A DNA stretch of 64,000 nucleotides from Dryomyza anilis. Lineage: Eukaryota; Arthropoda; Insecta; Diptera; Dryomyzidae. The stretch is taken from positions 68,986,680 through 69,050,679 of the forward strand of contig OX638135.1 in NCBI GenBank assembly GCA_951804985.1, written 5' to 3'. The notes below the pieces were generated by a model. It was not told where the DNA came from. It worked only from the letters and a program-made list of their open reading frames with translations, and did not search any database. Within the stretch, counting starts at the first letter, position 1; each line of letters begins with the position of its first letter. Positions 45,448 to 55,190 of this stretch are shown here, piece by piece. Both the position numbers and the translations under genes were made by a program.

Positions 45448-45654
45448 ATGTTCGTGTGTGCAATGTGTAAAAAGTCCTACGGGAAGTTATATAATTTAAA
45501 AAGGCACATCCTAAATGTGCATGACAATAAAAACTTTACATGTAAAAAATGTAATAAAACGTTCTCAAGGGAATACAATTTAAAAGTTCATTTATCGAAA
45601 CATGATCAGGAGCTGTATATCAAGAAGACAAAACTACAGGTGGAACCGGTATAA
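45448..45654 (+). CDS. Polinton protein with two C2H2 zinc fingers
   Basis: From ATG 45,448 (an in-frame ATG at 45,400 lies upstream) the 68-residue product is two classical C2H2 fingers: CAMCKKSYGKLYNLKRHILN with VH, and CKKCNKTFSREYNLKVHLSK with H. All eight metal ligands are present. Small zinc-finger proteins occur in some Polintons, where they may regulate transcription or bind TIRs; their role is not established. The frame is intact. Confidence 0.7.
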   Translation: MFVCAMCKKSYGKLYNLKRHILNVHDNKNFTCKKCNKTFSREYNLKVHLSKHDQELYIKKTKLQVEPV

Positions 45655-46027
45655 ACACACTTGCTTGGGGGCATTATAAAATTAATTATATTAAAGCTTT
45701 AAATACTGATTTAGATATTTTTATGAACATAGATATTTAGAAAATTAATATGTAAACATATTAAATATAATGTATAATGTTATATACATGTATAATGTAT
45801 TAAATTAAATAAACAATAAAATAAAAATTCAATTTTATATATGTAAAAAAAATGCATTTTTATTTAATATTATACCAATTAACATCATCATAATCATTTT
45901 GTAATGTTTTATTTCTTTGACGAGTAAGGCGAGGTGAGTATTGATATGGTAACATAGTTTGCTTAGTTTTCGGTGTAATTTTACTTCCATCACTTGACAA
46001 AATTCGTACTTTAGGTGATCCATGATT

Positions 46028-46495
46028 TTAAAAGTTTTTTAAACGTTTAGCTGCAGAACTTGCAGAGGTATGATTTATTTTATTAATTGTTGTATCCACA
46101 TCCATAGAATTTTCTTCATGTTCGCTAATATTACTAAATATATGTTCATCAGCATTGAAGTCAGCCTGTGAAGCAAAATCTCTTTTTCCAATATCTTTTG
46201 TTTGGGTTTCATTATCGTTTTTAAATATCCATTTTGTTTGAGTATCCTTATCCCTTAATGATTTATATGACTTTACCGATTTATTCTCTTTCTTCATATT
46301 TATTTCTTGTTTGGAAATCAAATATTTTGCTAGTTCTTGTTTTATTTCATACCATTTATTTATATCTTTAAGTGTATGAGAGGCATATATCGGAAGAAGT
46401 TTTCGTTTTAAAAAATTTGAATCTGATATATCTTTAGAATAGCGTTCATATGTAGAAGGGTTTAATAATACAAGCTTGTATAAAATATTAGACAT
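46028..46495 (-). CDS. Polinton hypothetical protein, 155 residues
   Basis: An intact minus-strand frame starting MSNILYKLVLLNPSTYERY. The first 70 residues look folded (helical, ending in IKQELAKYLISK). The rest is charged, with repeated TQT motifs (DTQTKW, ETQTKD) and an acidic tail. It overlaps the next gene by 8 bases (start of one over stop of the other), implying co-transcription with the pX-like gene and ATPase. The position, downstream of the minor core protein, is typical for an uncharacterised Polinton gene. No function assigned. Confidence 0.6.
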   Translation of the reverse strand: MSNILYKLVLLNPSTYERYSKDISDSNFLKRKLLPIYASHTLKDINKWYEIKQELAKYLISKQEINMKKENKSVKSYKSLRDKDTQTKWIFKNDNETQTKDIGKRDFASQADFNADEHIFSNISEHEENSMDVDTTINKINHTSASSAAKRLKNF

Positions 46496-46844
46496 TATCT
46501 AAAACTTTTCCTATAACACCGCTTAAAACAGATGAAATCAAAATTGGAATAAATCCTCCTCGTTGGATTAGATGTTTTCTCTTTGATCGTAAAACAGTTT
46601 TTGAGCAGCAAAGTTTTCTAATGACATTTTTACATGATTTTAACTTTAGTAGATCGTTTTTCTTTACATTATGATTTTTATGTAAAATATTAAATGCAAT
46701 TTCATTAATAGCTTTTATAAGATTATCATCCGCATTTTTTAGAATTGCATTTCGCAATTTAGGTTTCTCATTTTTAAGAACATATATAATATATTTGTTC
46801 TCCTTCAATCGTTTCAGTTTGCACGTCATTTTGAATTGAAACAA
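46488..46844 (-). CDS. Polinton pX-like minor virion protein
   Basis: 118-residue basic protein. The likely start is the second Met (MTCKLKRL, 46,829). It has a helical N-terminal part (LRNAILKNADDNLIKAINEI) and a conserved end in which a basic stretch (SKRKHLIQRGGF) runs into a hydrophobic segment (IPILISSVLSGVIGKVL). This Arg-Gly-Gly-Phe plus hydrophobic tail is common in Polinton and adintovirus proteins compared to adenovirus core protein X. It may bind packaged DNA or membranes. The frame is intact and overlaps the 3' end of the ATPase gene. Confidence 0.6.
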   Translation of the reverse strand: MFQFKMTCKLKRLKENKYIIYVLKNEKPKLRNAILKNADDNLIKAINEIAFNILHKNHNVKKNDLLKLKSCKNVIRKLCCSKTVLRSKRKHLIQRGGFIPILISSVLSGVIGKVLDNV

Positions 46845-47815
46845 AGCAATAACAATATTTTTTATTGAAAATGTTAGATCTGAATCTTAATACGTTATGT
46901 GCTTGTTGTGTAAGATCTATTAATAAATAACCATGAGCACTCTCAGTACAAGTGTTATATACTCGAACTAATTCTTTATAATTTTCAGGATAAATTTGTC
47001 TTGCCAAGCATTGAAATTGTAGTTTATCTCTAGGATTTTTAAACATAACTATATATTTTGAATTCAATGATATATCTCTTGTATATGTTCCCTTATGAAA
47101 AATATTTTGCGTTACTAAAACAACTGATAAATTTCGGTGATGTGAACCTTTAGTAAATAGTTCACAAACTTTTTTATTAACACGTTGACGGACAGTAGAA
47201 ACAAGTGAAATTCGAAAATTGACACTATATGTTTTTGTAATTTTTAGAATATTAGAAGTATAGTTTTACTCTTTCTGCTTAAATACACTTAATTTTGATT
47301 AATTCAGCACCTTTAATTAGGTCCGTCATGGCGCCAGCGGACTCTAGACACTATGTAATGGGACGATTTTTTTCGATTTTTTTTCGAAAACATGACACTA
47401 GGCTTCTACTTGTACGCTGGTAAATGCACATTTGTGCTGCTACAGCCGCAGTGTCTAAAAACGATCGTTTCGTATTGGACGGCTATTGCCGTCATGTCAC
47501 ATAGTGAACTTGAACTTGACGGCTATAGACGCAACTGTCCGTCAACGTGTTAAATGAGTCTAACATTAAATCATCTAAAATAATTAGTATAGATTCATTG
47601 GCGGAATTCTCAAAGTCATCTGGAATACCTTCAATAAAATTTACATTATCAATTTCTGGTAATGAGTTTTTTTCAGCATAACACCAAATTACTTTTGTAA
47701 TAGGAGAACTAATTAAATGTTTATTGTTAATAAGATTTATAATAAATGTCGATTTGCCACAACCTGATGGACCACAAACTAACATTGTAAATGGATACAC
47801 AAATTGATGAAACAT
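46774..47815 (-). pseudogene. Polinton packaging ATPase (A32/FtsK-HerA type), split by a MITE
   Basis: The N-terminal part has Walker A GPSGCGKST about 15 residues in and Walker B ILIILDD about 80 residues in. It runs out of frame in a 369 bp piggyBac-type MITE at 47,181-47,549. The remainder (SVVLVTQN sensor-like motif, then SKYIVMFKNPRDK and the HGYLLIDL end) continues on the far side. Without the MITE and one TTAA the reading frame is exactly conserved (669 bases including stop), so insertion was the only lesion here. This enzyme would pump element DNA into capsids. The size of about 222 residues is normal for the family. Confidence 0.88.
47181..47549. mobile_element. piggyBac-type MITE in the ATPase gene
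   Basis: 369 bases with perfect 16 bp inverted ends CACGTTGACGGACAGT, flanked by TTAA on both sides (47,177-47,180 and 47,550-47,553), the hallmark target duplication of piggyBac. No transposase. Subterminal copies of GACGGCTAT and GACGGCAAT are present. The exact reading-frame continuity of the host gene without it shows clean insertion. Confidence 0.93.
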
Positions 47816-47913
47816 TGTTCTCTATGCTATGACTAACTTCAAATAAAAATAATTGTTGGAAGCATGTATTTTTTATATAAATATAAATTTTTAAAAATCA
47901 ATAATTTCCATTA

Positions 47914-48790
47914 TTGGCTGAACTCACTATGAGTAAAGAAGTTCTTGTAAATGAATTGCACCGACAAGCAAGAAGAAATTTTAAACGGCGTAGGTTTATA
48001 CAAATGGGTATTTCAGATACTTGGCAAATTGATCTTGTAGAAATGATACCTTTTGCAAAGATTAATAAAGGATATAAATATTTACTAACTGTTATAGATG
48101 TTTTTTCTAAATACGCATATGCAATTCCTGTTAAAACCAAAAGTGGAATCGATGTAATCTTAGCTATGCGAAATATTCTGGAAAAAAATAAGAATAAAAT
48201 TCCAAATAATATTCAATCTGATCAGGGTAAAGAATTTTTCAATTCACATTTTAAAAAATTAATGAATCGATTTGAAATAAACCATTATCATACATTTTCC
48301 AATATGATTGAAAGGTTTAATAGAACTTTTGATTACAAAAAATATAAATATATGTAATAATAAATATCATCGTAGTATTAAAATGTCTCCAAAAAATGTC
48401 AATAAATCTAATCAACAAATGCTTTTAAATACAGTTTACAATCATAATAAAACATTTAAGATGAGCAAATTAAAAATTGGAGATGATTTTCGAATTAGTA
48501 AATATAAAGGCACTTTCTATAAAGCATATGAATCCAATTGGTCCAATGAAGTATTCAAAATAAATAAAATAAAGATCACAAATCCAATTACATATCAATT
48601 AATTGATTATCAAGGAGAATTAATAAAAGGAGGATTTTATGAAGAAGAATTACTTAAAACAGAAACATCAAATACTTATCTAGTTGAAAAGGTTATAAAA
48701 AGAAAAAAGGATATGGTATATGTCAAATGGTTCGGTTTTGGAAGTGAACATAATTCATGGATCAATAAAAACGATTTATTAACTAAGTAA
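47914..48790 (+). pseudogene. Polinton retroviral-type integrase with chromodomain
   Basis: The first frame (147 residues from 47,914) is an rve integrase core: WQIDL (first Asp, residue 40), QSDQGKEF (second Asp, 103) and IERFNRT (Glu, 133). Only 29 residues separate the second Asp and the Glu, against about 35 in the family, so a few codons have been lost just before the Glu. The frame then shifts at about 48,330, with a further gap of about 25 residues, into a second frame to 48,790. That frame ends in a chromodomain (YLVEKVIKRKKDMVYVKWFG, then SWINKNDL). Integrase inserts the element with a 6 bp duplication; the chromodomain probably guides it to histone marks. Confidence 0.87.
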
Positions 48791-48893
48791 ACTATATTTA
48801 ATTTATTATAATTATGTTGTTCAAATATGTATATAAATAAAGTGATTTTTAATAAAAAACTAGCATTCTTATTAAAACATTTGAAAATAAAAG

Positions 48894-49783
48894 ATGGGTG
48901 ATTCCAGTTTTTATGTTACTTTATTAAGTAATAATTCCGCAAATATCTATGAAAATACTAAATCTACATTTACAAATTTATTAAAACAATCTTTGATTTT
49001 AAATCAAAACTGGGTTGTAGGTTTAACAGAAATTTCATTTCAACTTGTTAATAAACCATCTACATTTGAAGTATCTTGAAATTTGAATAAAAGGGATATT
49101 TTGAAATCAACTTTAAAGTTAAATAAAAGTAATATAAAAAATGTGATCTAAAAGTAGATAAAAAAATAAATACTATCCCTATCACATATTTAAATTTCAT
49201 GGACAAAATAAATCAAGCTATCACGAATAGAGAACAAAAACCACAAATTGCCGAAAATCAACTCAATGTCAATTCTAATCCTGGGACAGTTGTAATAAAA
49301 AAAAAATAAAAAAAATAAAGAAGAGTTGAATATCGATAACAAAAAAGATAAAAGTTTAAAATTAATAACTGAAAAATTAGAAATTCAAGATAGTATAAAT
49401 GAAAACCCTGAGTTGGTTGGCGTAAAAAGCAGTATTAATGGACACTTTGTATCGGAGAATACAATACTTAAAATGTTAGATTCACATACAAATATAAATT
49501 AAGATCTAGCGAGCTATACAACCTAGTGTTTGTGTACACAGACATTATTAAACCCAGATATGTAGGCGATCAAAAAATAAAATGCTTAAAAATATTTCCA
49601 TGTTTAAATGAAATAAATTATATTCACTATAAAAATATTGAATATTATCCATTGGAATCTTCAAATATAAATAATATTTCTATAATGATACGAGATGATG
49701 AAGGAAAGAAAATAAATATTATGTCGAATGAATTCCCCGTTTATTGCACGTTACATTTTCGTAATATAAAAGAAGCTTCATAA
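48894..49783 (+). pseudogene. Polinton penton-like minor capsid protein
   Basis: Starts MGDSSFYVTLLSNNSANIY and continues FTNLLKQSLIL...WVVGLTEISF, the N-terminal signature of the single jelly-roll minor capsid protein of Polintons. It stops at 49,077-49,079, is frameshifted and partly lost in the middle, and reappears at 49,526-49,783 with LVFVYTDIIKPRYVGD-type sequence and a final TLHFRN. Penton proteins form the capsid vertices. At least one stop, a poly-A region near 49,300 and a missing middle make it non-functional. Confidence 0.75.
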
Positions 49784-49804
49784 GTTGTACTGATATCATT
49801 TATA

Positions 49805-50225
49805 TGTAAGCCATTCTGAGTACTATCTTAATCAATCCGGATCAAATTTGGATAATATAGGAGATATATACCATTCTCCTAGAATTGTTCAATATGGTCG
49901 TGGAATTGGTTCATTTTTTTCGGCCTTGTATACACATCTAAAACCTCTAATGAAAACTGGATTAAATGCTTTAAAAAACCATTCACTCGAAATTGGAAAA
50001 TCAGTTTTGTAAAAGTTAGGTACTAAACCAATAAAAACTATATTAACTGAACAGGTAAAAAGGCTGTTCGAAATTTAAAAGAAAAAGTTATTAGCAAAAT
50101 TAGAAATATACAAGATGGGAATGGAAAACGTATAAAATTCAAACGACTAAAGAAAAAAGATCATATGAAAACTAAACGTTCTAGAAGAAAGAAGTTTGAT
50201 ATATTAATATATTTGGCAACTGTTA
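49805..50225 (+). pseudogene. Polinton pVI-like minor capsid protein
   Basis: The frame reads SEYYLNQSGSNLDNIGDIYH and then YGRGIGSFFSALYTHLKPLM. The tyrosine-rich start and GxGIGSF amphipathic segment resemble the internal pVI-like proteins of Polintons. A stop at about 50,009 and a frameshift near 50,060 interrupt it. A basic C-terminal part follows (KRIKFKRLKKKD, KRSRRKKFD). The gene lies directly upstream of the major capsid gene, as in other elements. Confidence 0.6.
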
Positions 50226-50233
50226 ATTTATTT

Positions 50234-51475
50234 ATGATGGCAGGATTTATTGAATGTATGAAAAGTGAATTAGATCTTTTTGAGTCACCACCTGTATAAA
50301 CTAGCATAATTAAAACAGAGGAGGTATCATATAGTCCAATAGCAACAATTGACAACTCTACTACAATAGAATTTCTTTCACTCGGAAATGGTGAAACATA
50401 TCGTGATCTAAGTAGTGTTTATTTACGATTAATTGTAGAAATTAATGGAAGTGGAGAAGTCATAAACAATTTACTTCATTCATTATTTCGGAGCTGTAGT
50501 GTTCATTTAAATAATAGAAATGTATCGCAATCTGATAATAATTATCACTATAGATCTTATATTGAAACATTATTAAACTATGGAAATGATGCTAAATCTA
50601 CACATCTTGAATCATGCGAATGGTCATTATATATAAAAAAAATTAATTCAATAGTTGAGAATGAAAATCCAGGTTTAGCTAGACGAAAGAAAACATTTAA
50701 AAATGTAGAACGAGTTGAATTGATTGGAAAACTTCATGCAGATATATTTAATCAAGCTAAATATCTTCTTAATAATGTGGATCTTAAAGTAACCCTTAAT
50801 ATGGAGAAACCTTCTTTTTATATACTAAAAGATTCAAAATCTGGAGAGTCATCTATTAAAATTCATGAACCTAACTTATACATTAATCATCTTACCATTA
50901 ATAGTAATATTTTAATGGCACATCATAATGTTTTACAAAGTAGAAATGCTATTTATCCATATAAAAAGTTGAAATCAAGACATTCACCATTCACCCCGGC
51001 AATCATTCTCTTCTGTAAGATAATGTTATAATTGGGCAACTTCCGAATTTCTTAATATTTGGTATGGTAACTAATAAAGCATATACTGGTGATCGTTCGG
51101 AAAATCCGTATAACTTTCGCCATTTCAATTTACAAAGATTTAATTTAGTTGTAAATGAAGTACAAGTACCAGCACAGCCGATTTAATTTGATTATAAACA
51201 TGGACGTATATGTACAATTGGTTATCAAACCTTATTTTACGGTACATCAAATAACTAAAGAATTATTTGATAACGGATATTTCTTACTTGCATTTGATTT
51301 AACACCAGATCATAACAATAACTCACACTGTGGAAACTTAATAAATCAAGGTACAATACGAATTGAAGGTCGTTTCAGTGAAGCACTTTCTGAAGCAATT
51401 ACGTGTTTAGCATATTGTGAGTTTGATAGTGTTTTGGAAATTGATAAAAATCGTACTGTATTACAATCATTATGA
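50234..51475 (+). pseudogene. Polinton major capsid protein (hexon-like double jelly-roll)
   Basis: Begins MMAGFIECMKSELDLFESPP, the usual start of Polinton major capsid proteins, and contains LFRSCSVHLNNRNVSQSDNN, YRSYIETLLNYG and, near the end, GYFLLAFDLTPD and EGRFSEAL, all typical blocks. About 413 codons. Lesions: TAA at 50,297-50,299, a frameshift near 51,010, TAA at 51,184-51,186 and a frameshift near 51,250. It overlaps the protease start by 4 bases (ATGA). Double jelly-roll proteins build the icosahedral shell, which links Polintons to viruses. The copy cannot make a capsid. Confidence 0.85.
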
Positions 51476-51945
51476 ATACAAGTAATGTAGAAAATATTTT
51501 ATATAAAAATTTAGTAACTAAGAAAAATTTTAAAGGAGTTTTTGCATCAAATCAGCTACCTAGAAATCGAATAAAAAAGCCAGCATTTTATATTGTGAAT
51601 ATGGATTCATCATTTAAACCAGGATCACATTGGATTGTAATATATTTTCCTCAAAATGGGCCGGCTGAATATTTTTGTTCTGCAGGGAGTTCACCTATTA
51701 AACCATTTATAAATTTTATTCAAACCAATGCATCCACATTTATTAAAAGCAATTTCCGATTAAAAAGTGAAATTTCAATGTTATGCGGTGTTTATTGCTG
51801 TATATTTATACATTTAAGAAGTAAAAATATTTCTTTTAATAAGTTCTTTAATTATTTTGATAAATATAATTTATATATTAATTATATTTTAGCTGTACAT
51901 TATTTTAAAAGTATTTTTAAGTTTCCTATAATAAAAAATAAATAA
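51472..51945 (+). CDS. Polinton adenain-like cysteine protease, active site altered
   Basis: An intact 157-residue frame with the adenovirus-protease pattern: GSHWIVIYF (His 53), EYFCSAGSSP and MLCGVYCCIF (nucleophile Cys 105). In the family the acidic member of the triad follows EYF or EFF as Asp (EFFDS-like). Here that position is Cys 69. The Gln of the oxyanion hole, seven residues before the nucleophile, is Lys 98. The open frame may therefore encode an inactive protein. The protease would mature capsid proteins. It is shorter than adenain (about 200 residues), with little lost at the core. Confidence 0.75.
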   Translation: MNTSNVENILYKNLVTKKNFKGVFASNQLPRNRIKKPAFYIVNMDSSFKPGSHWIVIYFPQNGPAEYFCSAGSSPIKPFINFIQTNASTFIKSNFRLKSEISMLCGVYCCIFIHLRSKNISFNKFFNYFDKYNLYINYILAVHYFKSIFKFPIIKNK

Positions 51946-52054
51946 AACAATTTAATGAAAATAATTTATAAATTTGTCTTTTTATTTCTATTATTTAAAA
52001 TTTTTACAAATTCATTGAATATAGTATAACAAAAACATTATTAATAATAAACAA

Positions 52055-52345
52055 TTATTTTGTATATTTTATTCTATAATATAATTTTATTAGCTTATTA
52101 ATGTCTTTGCATTCCTTGTCATAATAATAACAACCACATGTATCTGGTCCCTCCGTTAAGTCATCTGTGGCCCATGGACAGCTCTTATAATGTACTCCGT
52201 GAATAGTTAATATTTTTTCCATATACTGGTAATGCTTACAATAAGGGATAAACTTAATAAACTGTTTTTTATGATCGTCAAATAAAATATTATTAAATCC
52301 TTTTAAAAACTTTTTTACTTTTATAACTTCCATAATAATATTCAT
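52055..52345 (-). CDS. Polinton right-end hypothetical protein, 96 residues
   Basis: An intact minus-strand frame starting at 52,345, a few bases inside the TIR border, with in-frame ATGs at 52,345 and 52,333. Cysteines and histidines (YCKHYQYMEK, HGVHYKSCPW, DTCGCYYYDKEC) suggest a small metal-binding or disulfide-rich fold. No family recognised. It would be transcribed inward from the right TIR, mirroring the gene at 44,151. Confidence 0.5.
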   Translation of the reverse strand: MNIIMEVIKVKKFLKGFNNILFDDHKKQFIKFIPYCKHYQYMEKILTIHGVHYKSCPWATDDLTEGPDTCGCYYYDKECKDINKLIKLYYRIKYTK

Positions 52346-52347
52346 TT

Positions 52348-53680
52348 CCTATCAAATTGTAATGTAGACGATAAATAACTTTAATTCAAATTTCGATCCA
52401 TTTATATATAATGGATATCTCTTTAAAATGAGTTAAAAAGATAATTCCATTAGTATAAATATACTCAATTAAAATTTTAAATAGAGTATATAAAATTTGA
52501 CTTAAGAAAAAACTAAATAAAATTAAACATGTTTTAACATGTTCAATCATTAAAACTTTTAGTATGTTGTTTAAAAATTGATCCCAATGGAGCATTATTG
52601 CTCTATGCAAATTTAAATAAAAATGATCCCAATGGAGTCTTATGGTCCATTCATTCATATAAGAAAATTAAACGAATTAAATGACCATGACTTTGTAAAA
52701 TAAAAATGTACTACAATATCCATTATAGTAAAATTCACCTTGAATTAAATATGTGTCAATGCATTAATGCAGAAGTGCATTTACCTGTTTACAACAAAAA
52801 AATTACCCACTAAAAAATATATGTCTAATAACAAGATTCATTCATATAGCCATGTTTTAAATTACAATCTTCGTTCCTCAACAAAGTTTTAAATTGAACC
52901 CTTTGTTCCTCAACTCTCTTGATGATCATGCAAAATAAATCATCAAGCATAAAACTGAAATTTTAATTGCTTCTATAACATATAAAACAACAAAATTATA
53001 TGTAATATAATCTACGTAATATATCTACGTTTATAATATCTACGTTTATAAATATTGCCATTAAAAATGCTTACTCCGAAATAATTTTCCCAACAACAAT
53101 ATGAGTTGCAAATTTACTCTTTACGGCTGCATGCCTTCATAACATACACATAATATATATGTATGTATCAACATTAACAACATATGTTAAAATGTCATCC
53201 CTATTGCTCCATGCAATTATAATGTATATAGTATACATATAATACACCTGAAATTATACTAACAACTACTCTGTTACAAAATGATCCCTATTGAAAATGC
53301 TCCTCATGGCGCTTTATGGCTCCATGGAGCCCCTTTGAGCCAGAACCGGCGCAAACGTACTACTGTATACTCCCCATGAAAACAATTAGAACGCTTTCGA
53401 TAAAATATTATCCAACCATGTTAAAAAATACTCCGTAGGAAAATAATTAGAACGCTTTTGATAAAATATGATCCACACATCTTAAAAAATACTTCATATG
53501 AAAACAATTAGAACGGTTTTGATAAAAAACTAATCTCAACTGAAATACACTAATAAGACCTCTGTTAAAAAATGATCCCTATTGAAAACAATAACAACAC
53601 CTCTGTTAAAAAATGCTCCTCATGGCTCCTTATGGCTCCATGGAGCCCCTTTGAGCCAGAACCGGCGCAAACATACTACT
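52348..53680 (-). repeat. Polinton right TIR
   Basis: 1,333 bases matching the two parts of the left TIR in inverted orientation. It contains an internal second copy of the terminus (about 53,290-53,362: ATGGAGCCCCTTTGAGCCAG and onward to GTACTACTG) not seen in the left TIR, which accounts for most of the length difference. TATA-like TATATAAATGG (minus strand, about 52,399-52,409) points inward. Confidence 0.9.
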
Positions 53681-53851
53681 GTTTTTGTCTACATGGTTGC
53701 CACTCTTGGTAACTTACAACCAAAATTGGTAACTTTTTGTCAGCTTGGTAACTTGCTAACTTTTTCATCATTTTGATAACTTTTCGATAGGACAATAATA
53801 AATTAAATATTTTAAAAATATATAAATGTTTAATTTTCGTATTCTTATTCA
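53681..53851. other. Right flank of the Polinton
   Basis: Begins with the duplication GTTTTT and continues GTCTACATGGTTGCCACTCT. Homologous, inverted, to 58,046-58,207 in the unoccupied paralogue. Homology ends at 53,852, where CAGAGATTG starts. Confidence 0.75.
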
Positions 53852-54080
53852 GAGATTGAAAAAAAACCGTACGCTACACGTACCATACGTCAAGAGAACA
53901 CAAACATTATCTTGCAGGGTAGCGTTTGTGTTTGTGAACACAAACTCTAACGCTACAAAACGAACACTAACAGAAAGAATAGAACGCAACGATAACGAAT
54001 TCCGATGTGTACACATACTCCTTTTCAATTTATAGTGGTTTTTCATAGAACACAAACCTAAAACAGTATACACGAGGTTC
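53852..54080 (+). repeat. Dispersed repeat with CAGAGATT end (copy 2)
   Basis: Starts CAGAGATTGAAAAAAAACCG at a point where the paralogous site at 58.05 kb has uninterrupted flank, so it is an insertion. Matches the minus strand of 1,405-1,650. The other end was not located. Confidence 0.5.
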
Positions 54081-54085
54081 GTTAG

Positions 54086-54245
54086 TGTTGTTTTTAGCGT
54101 TATTTTAGTGTTCTTTTTAGGGTTCTTTTAGAGTTTTTTTAGTGTTTTTTTAGTGTTTTTTTAGTGTTTTTTTAGTGTTTTTTTAGTGTTTTTTTAAAGT
54201 TTTTTTTAGTGTTTTTTTAGAATTTTTAAAGAGTTTTTTTTTGTG
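54086..54245. repeat. TTTTTTTAGTG tandem tract
   Basis: Around ten imperfect copies of an 11-mer TTTTTTTAGTG, degenerate at both edges. Low complexity, non-coding. Confidence 0.8.
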
Positions 54246-54911
54246 TTATTTTAAAAATTATAAAAAATGAAAGGATTTCTGTATCAGAGGTTTTGTGGCG
54301 CCTCCACCAAGTGATCGAGGTGGATTAGGCCACGCCCACTCAATGTGGTCGGAAATCGCCTTTTTATACCAACTTTTTTTTATTGCGGAATTCGATAGTA
54401 GAGGTCGAGAAATGGATGTAGCCACCCAGAGGGGTAAGCCCCGCATATTCCTATAAAATTATTAACAATATTTTTTTGTGTTTATTAAATAATACATACA
54501 ATTAAAAAAAGATACATTTAAAGTAAAAATCCATCCAAAGCCATCTGGTATTTATAAAGTTTTTGCAAAAACAATTTTTGTATTATTTTACAACTTTATT
54601 ATCTGAAATGATAAAGATAACCAAAACAACGAATAAGCAAAAAATGTTGTAAAATACCATTCGAAATTCGAAAAAAATTCCGGAGGAATTGCTATTCCTA
54701 GGAGATTGCCGATACCAAAAAATTTTACCTGGGAACAAAAAATTCCGAGGGAATAGAATATTCCCCAAGTGTTCACGATTGTTTTCAGTAAAAGGGAGTA
54801 GAAAATGATGAGAAAGGAGAAGAAATGCTACTACCGGAGTAGAGGAGTAGATTTTAGAAATAAAAATGAAATGGAGTAGATCTATTCCGATCGGAGTAGA
54901 ATGAGAACACT
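54246..54911. other. Unassigned DNA with a possible small MITE
   Basis: No gene. The stretch 54,766-54,914 begins AAGTGTTCACGATTG and ends GAATGAGAACACTG, a short inverted pair of possible MITE ends, with repeated GGAGTAG inside. The flanks do not show a duplication. Confidence 0.35.
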
Positions 54912-55145
54912 GTCCTTAAATCTCCGGTGAGGCGTCTTATCTTCTGAAAGAATTTTCGAGCTTCGTTCCTGTCGCCATGCATCTCAATATCTTCCCTTCT
55001 CATGAGATGTTTCTCTTCCCTCCTCTTCTCTCTGTATCACTCTTTCGCGCTCGCGTAACTACCGACTGCAGTGTGATTCTGTATGCAGCGTCTTTCTCTG
55101 CAGTGGCTGCGCGACACTCTTCGTCATACCACTTGTCATTCCATA
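54912..55145 (-). pseudogene. RTE LINE linker fragment
   Basis: The minus strand matches the basic linker between endonuclease and RT of the RTE copies (KDAAYRITLQ-type and EIEMHGDRNEARK-type segments). Short and frame-broken. It abuts the poly-T of the next LINE fragment. Confidence 0.65.
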
Positions 55146-55190
55146 TTTTTTTTTTTACAAATTAATCAACGCTCAGGGGATGCCCCCGAG
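55146..55190 (-). pseudogene. 3' tail of the CR1/Jockey-type LINE
   Basis: A poly-T run followed by ACAAATTAATCAACGCTCAG and GGGATGCCCCC, the reverse complement of the 3' end and poly-A at 16,430-16,480. Only about 45 bases; it inserted within or beside RTE sequence. Confidence 0.7.

Larger units (their letters stand above)
37991..53680. mobile_element. Polinton/Maverick DNA transposon, decayed, lacking DNA polymerase B
   Basis: The element starts AGTAGTATGTTTGCGCCGG and ends with the inverted form ...ACTACT. Gross length is 15,690 bases, or about 10.75 kb after removing the nested LINE. TIRs are about 1.2 kb (left, split by the LINE) and 1.33 kb (right). Between them lie an integrase with chromodomain, a packaging ATPase, capsid genes, a cysteine protease and small accessory genes. 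Known Polintons are 15-20 kb and self-synthesising, with a protein-primed family B polymerase of 1,000 residues or more. No piece of it is visible. Most genes carry stops or frameshifts, so the copy is dead. Such elements are relatives of adintoviruses and virophages. Confidence 0.92.

Noticed and set aside
37991..53680. Recent viral insertion (adenovirus-like or nudivirus)
   Set aside because: Long TIRs, AG..CT termini, a 6 bp duplication and an rve integrase with chromodomain identify a Polinton; the capsid and protease genes are standard Polinton genes.
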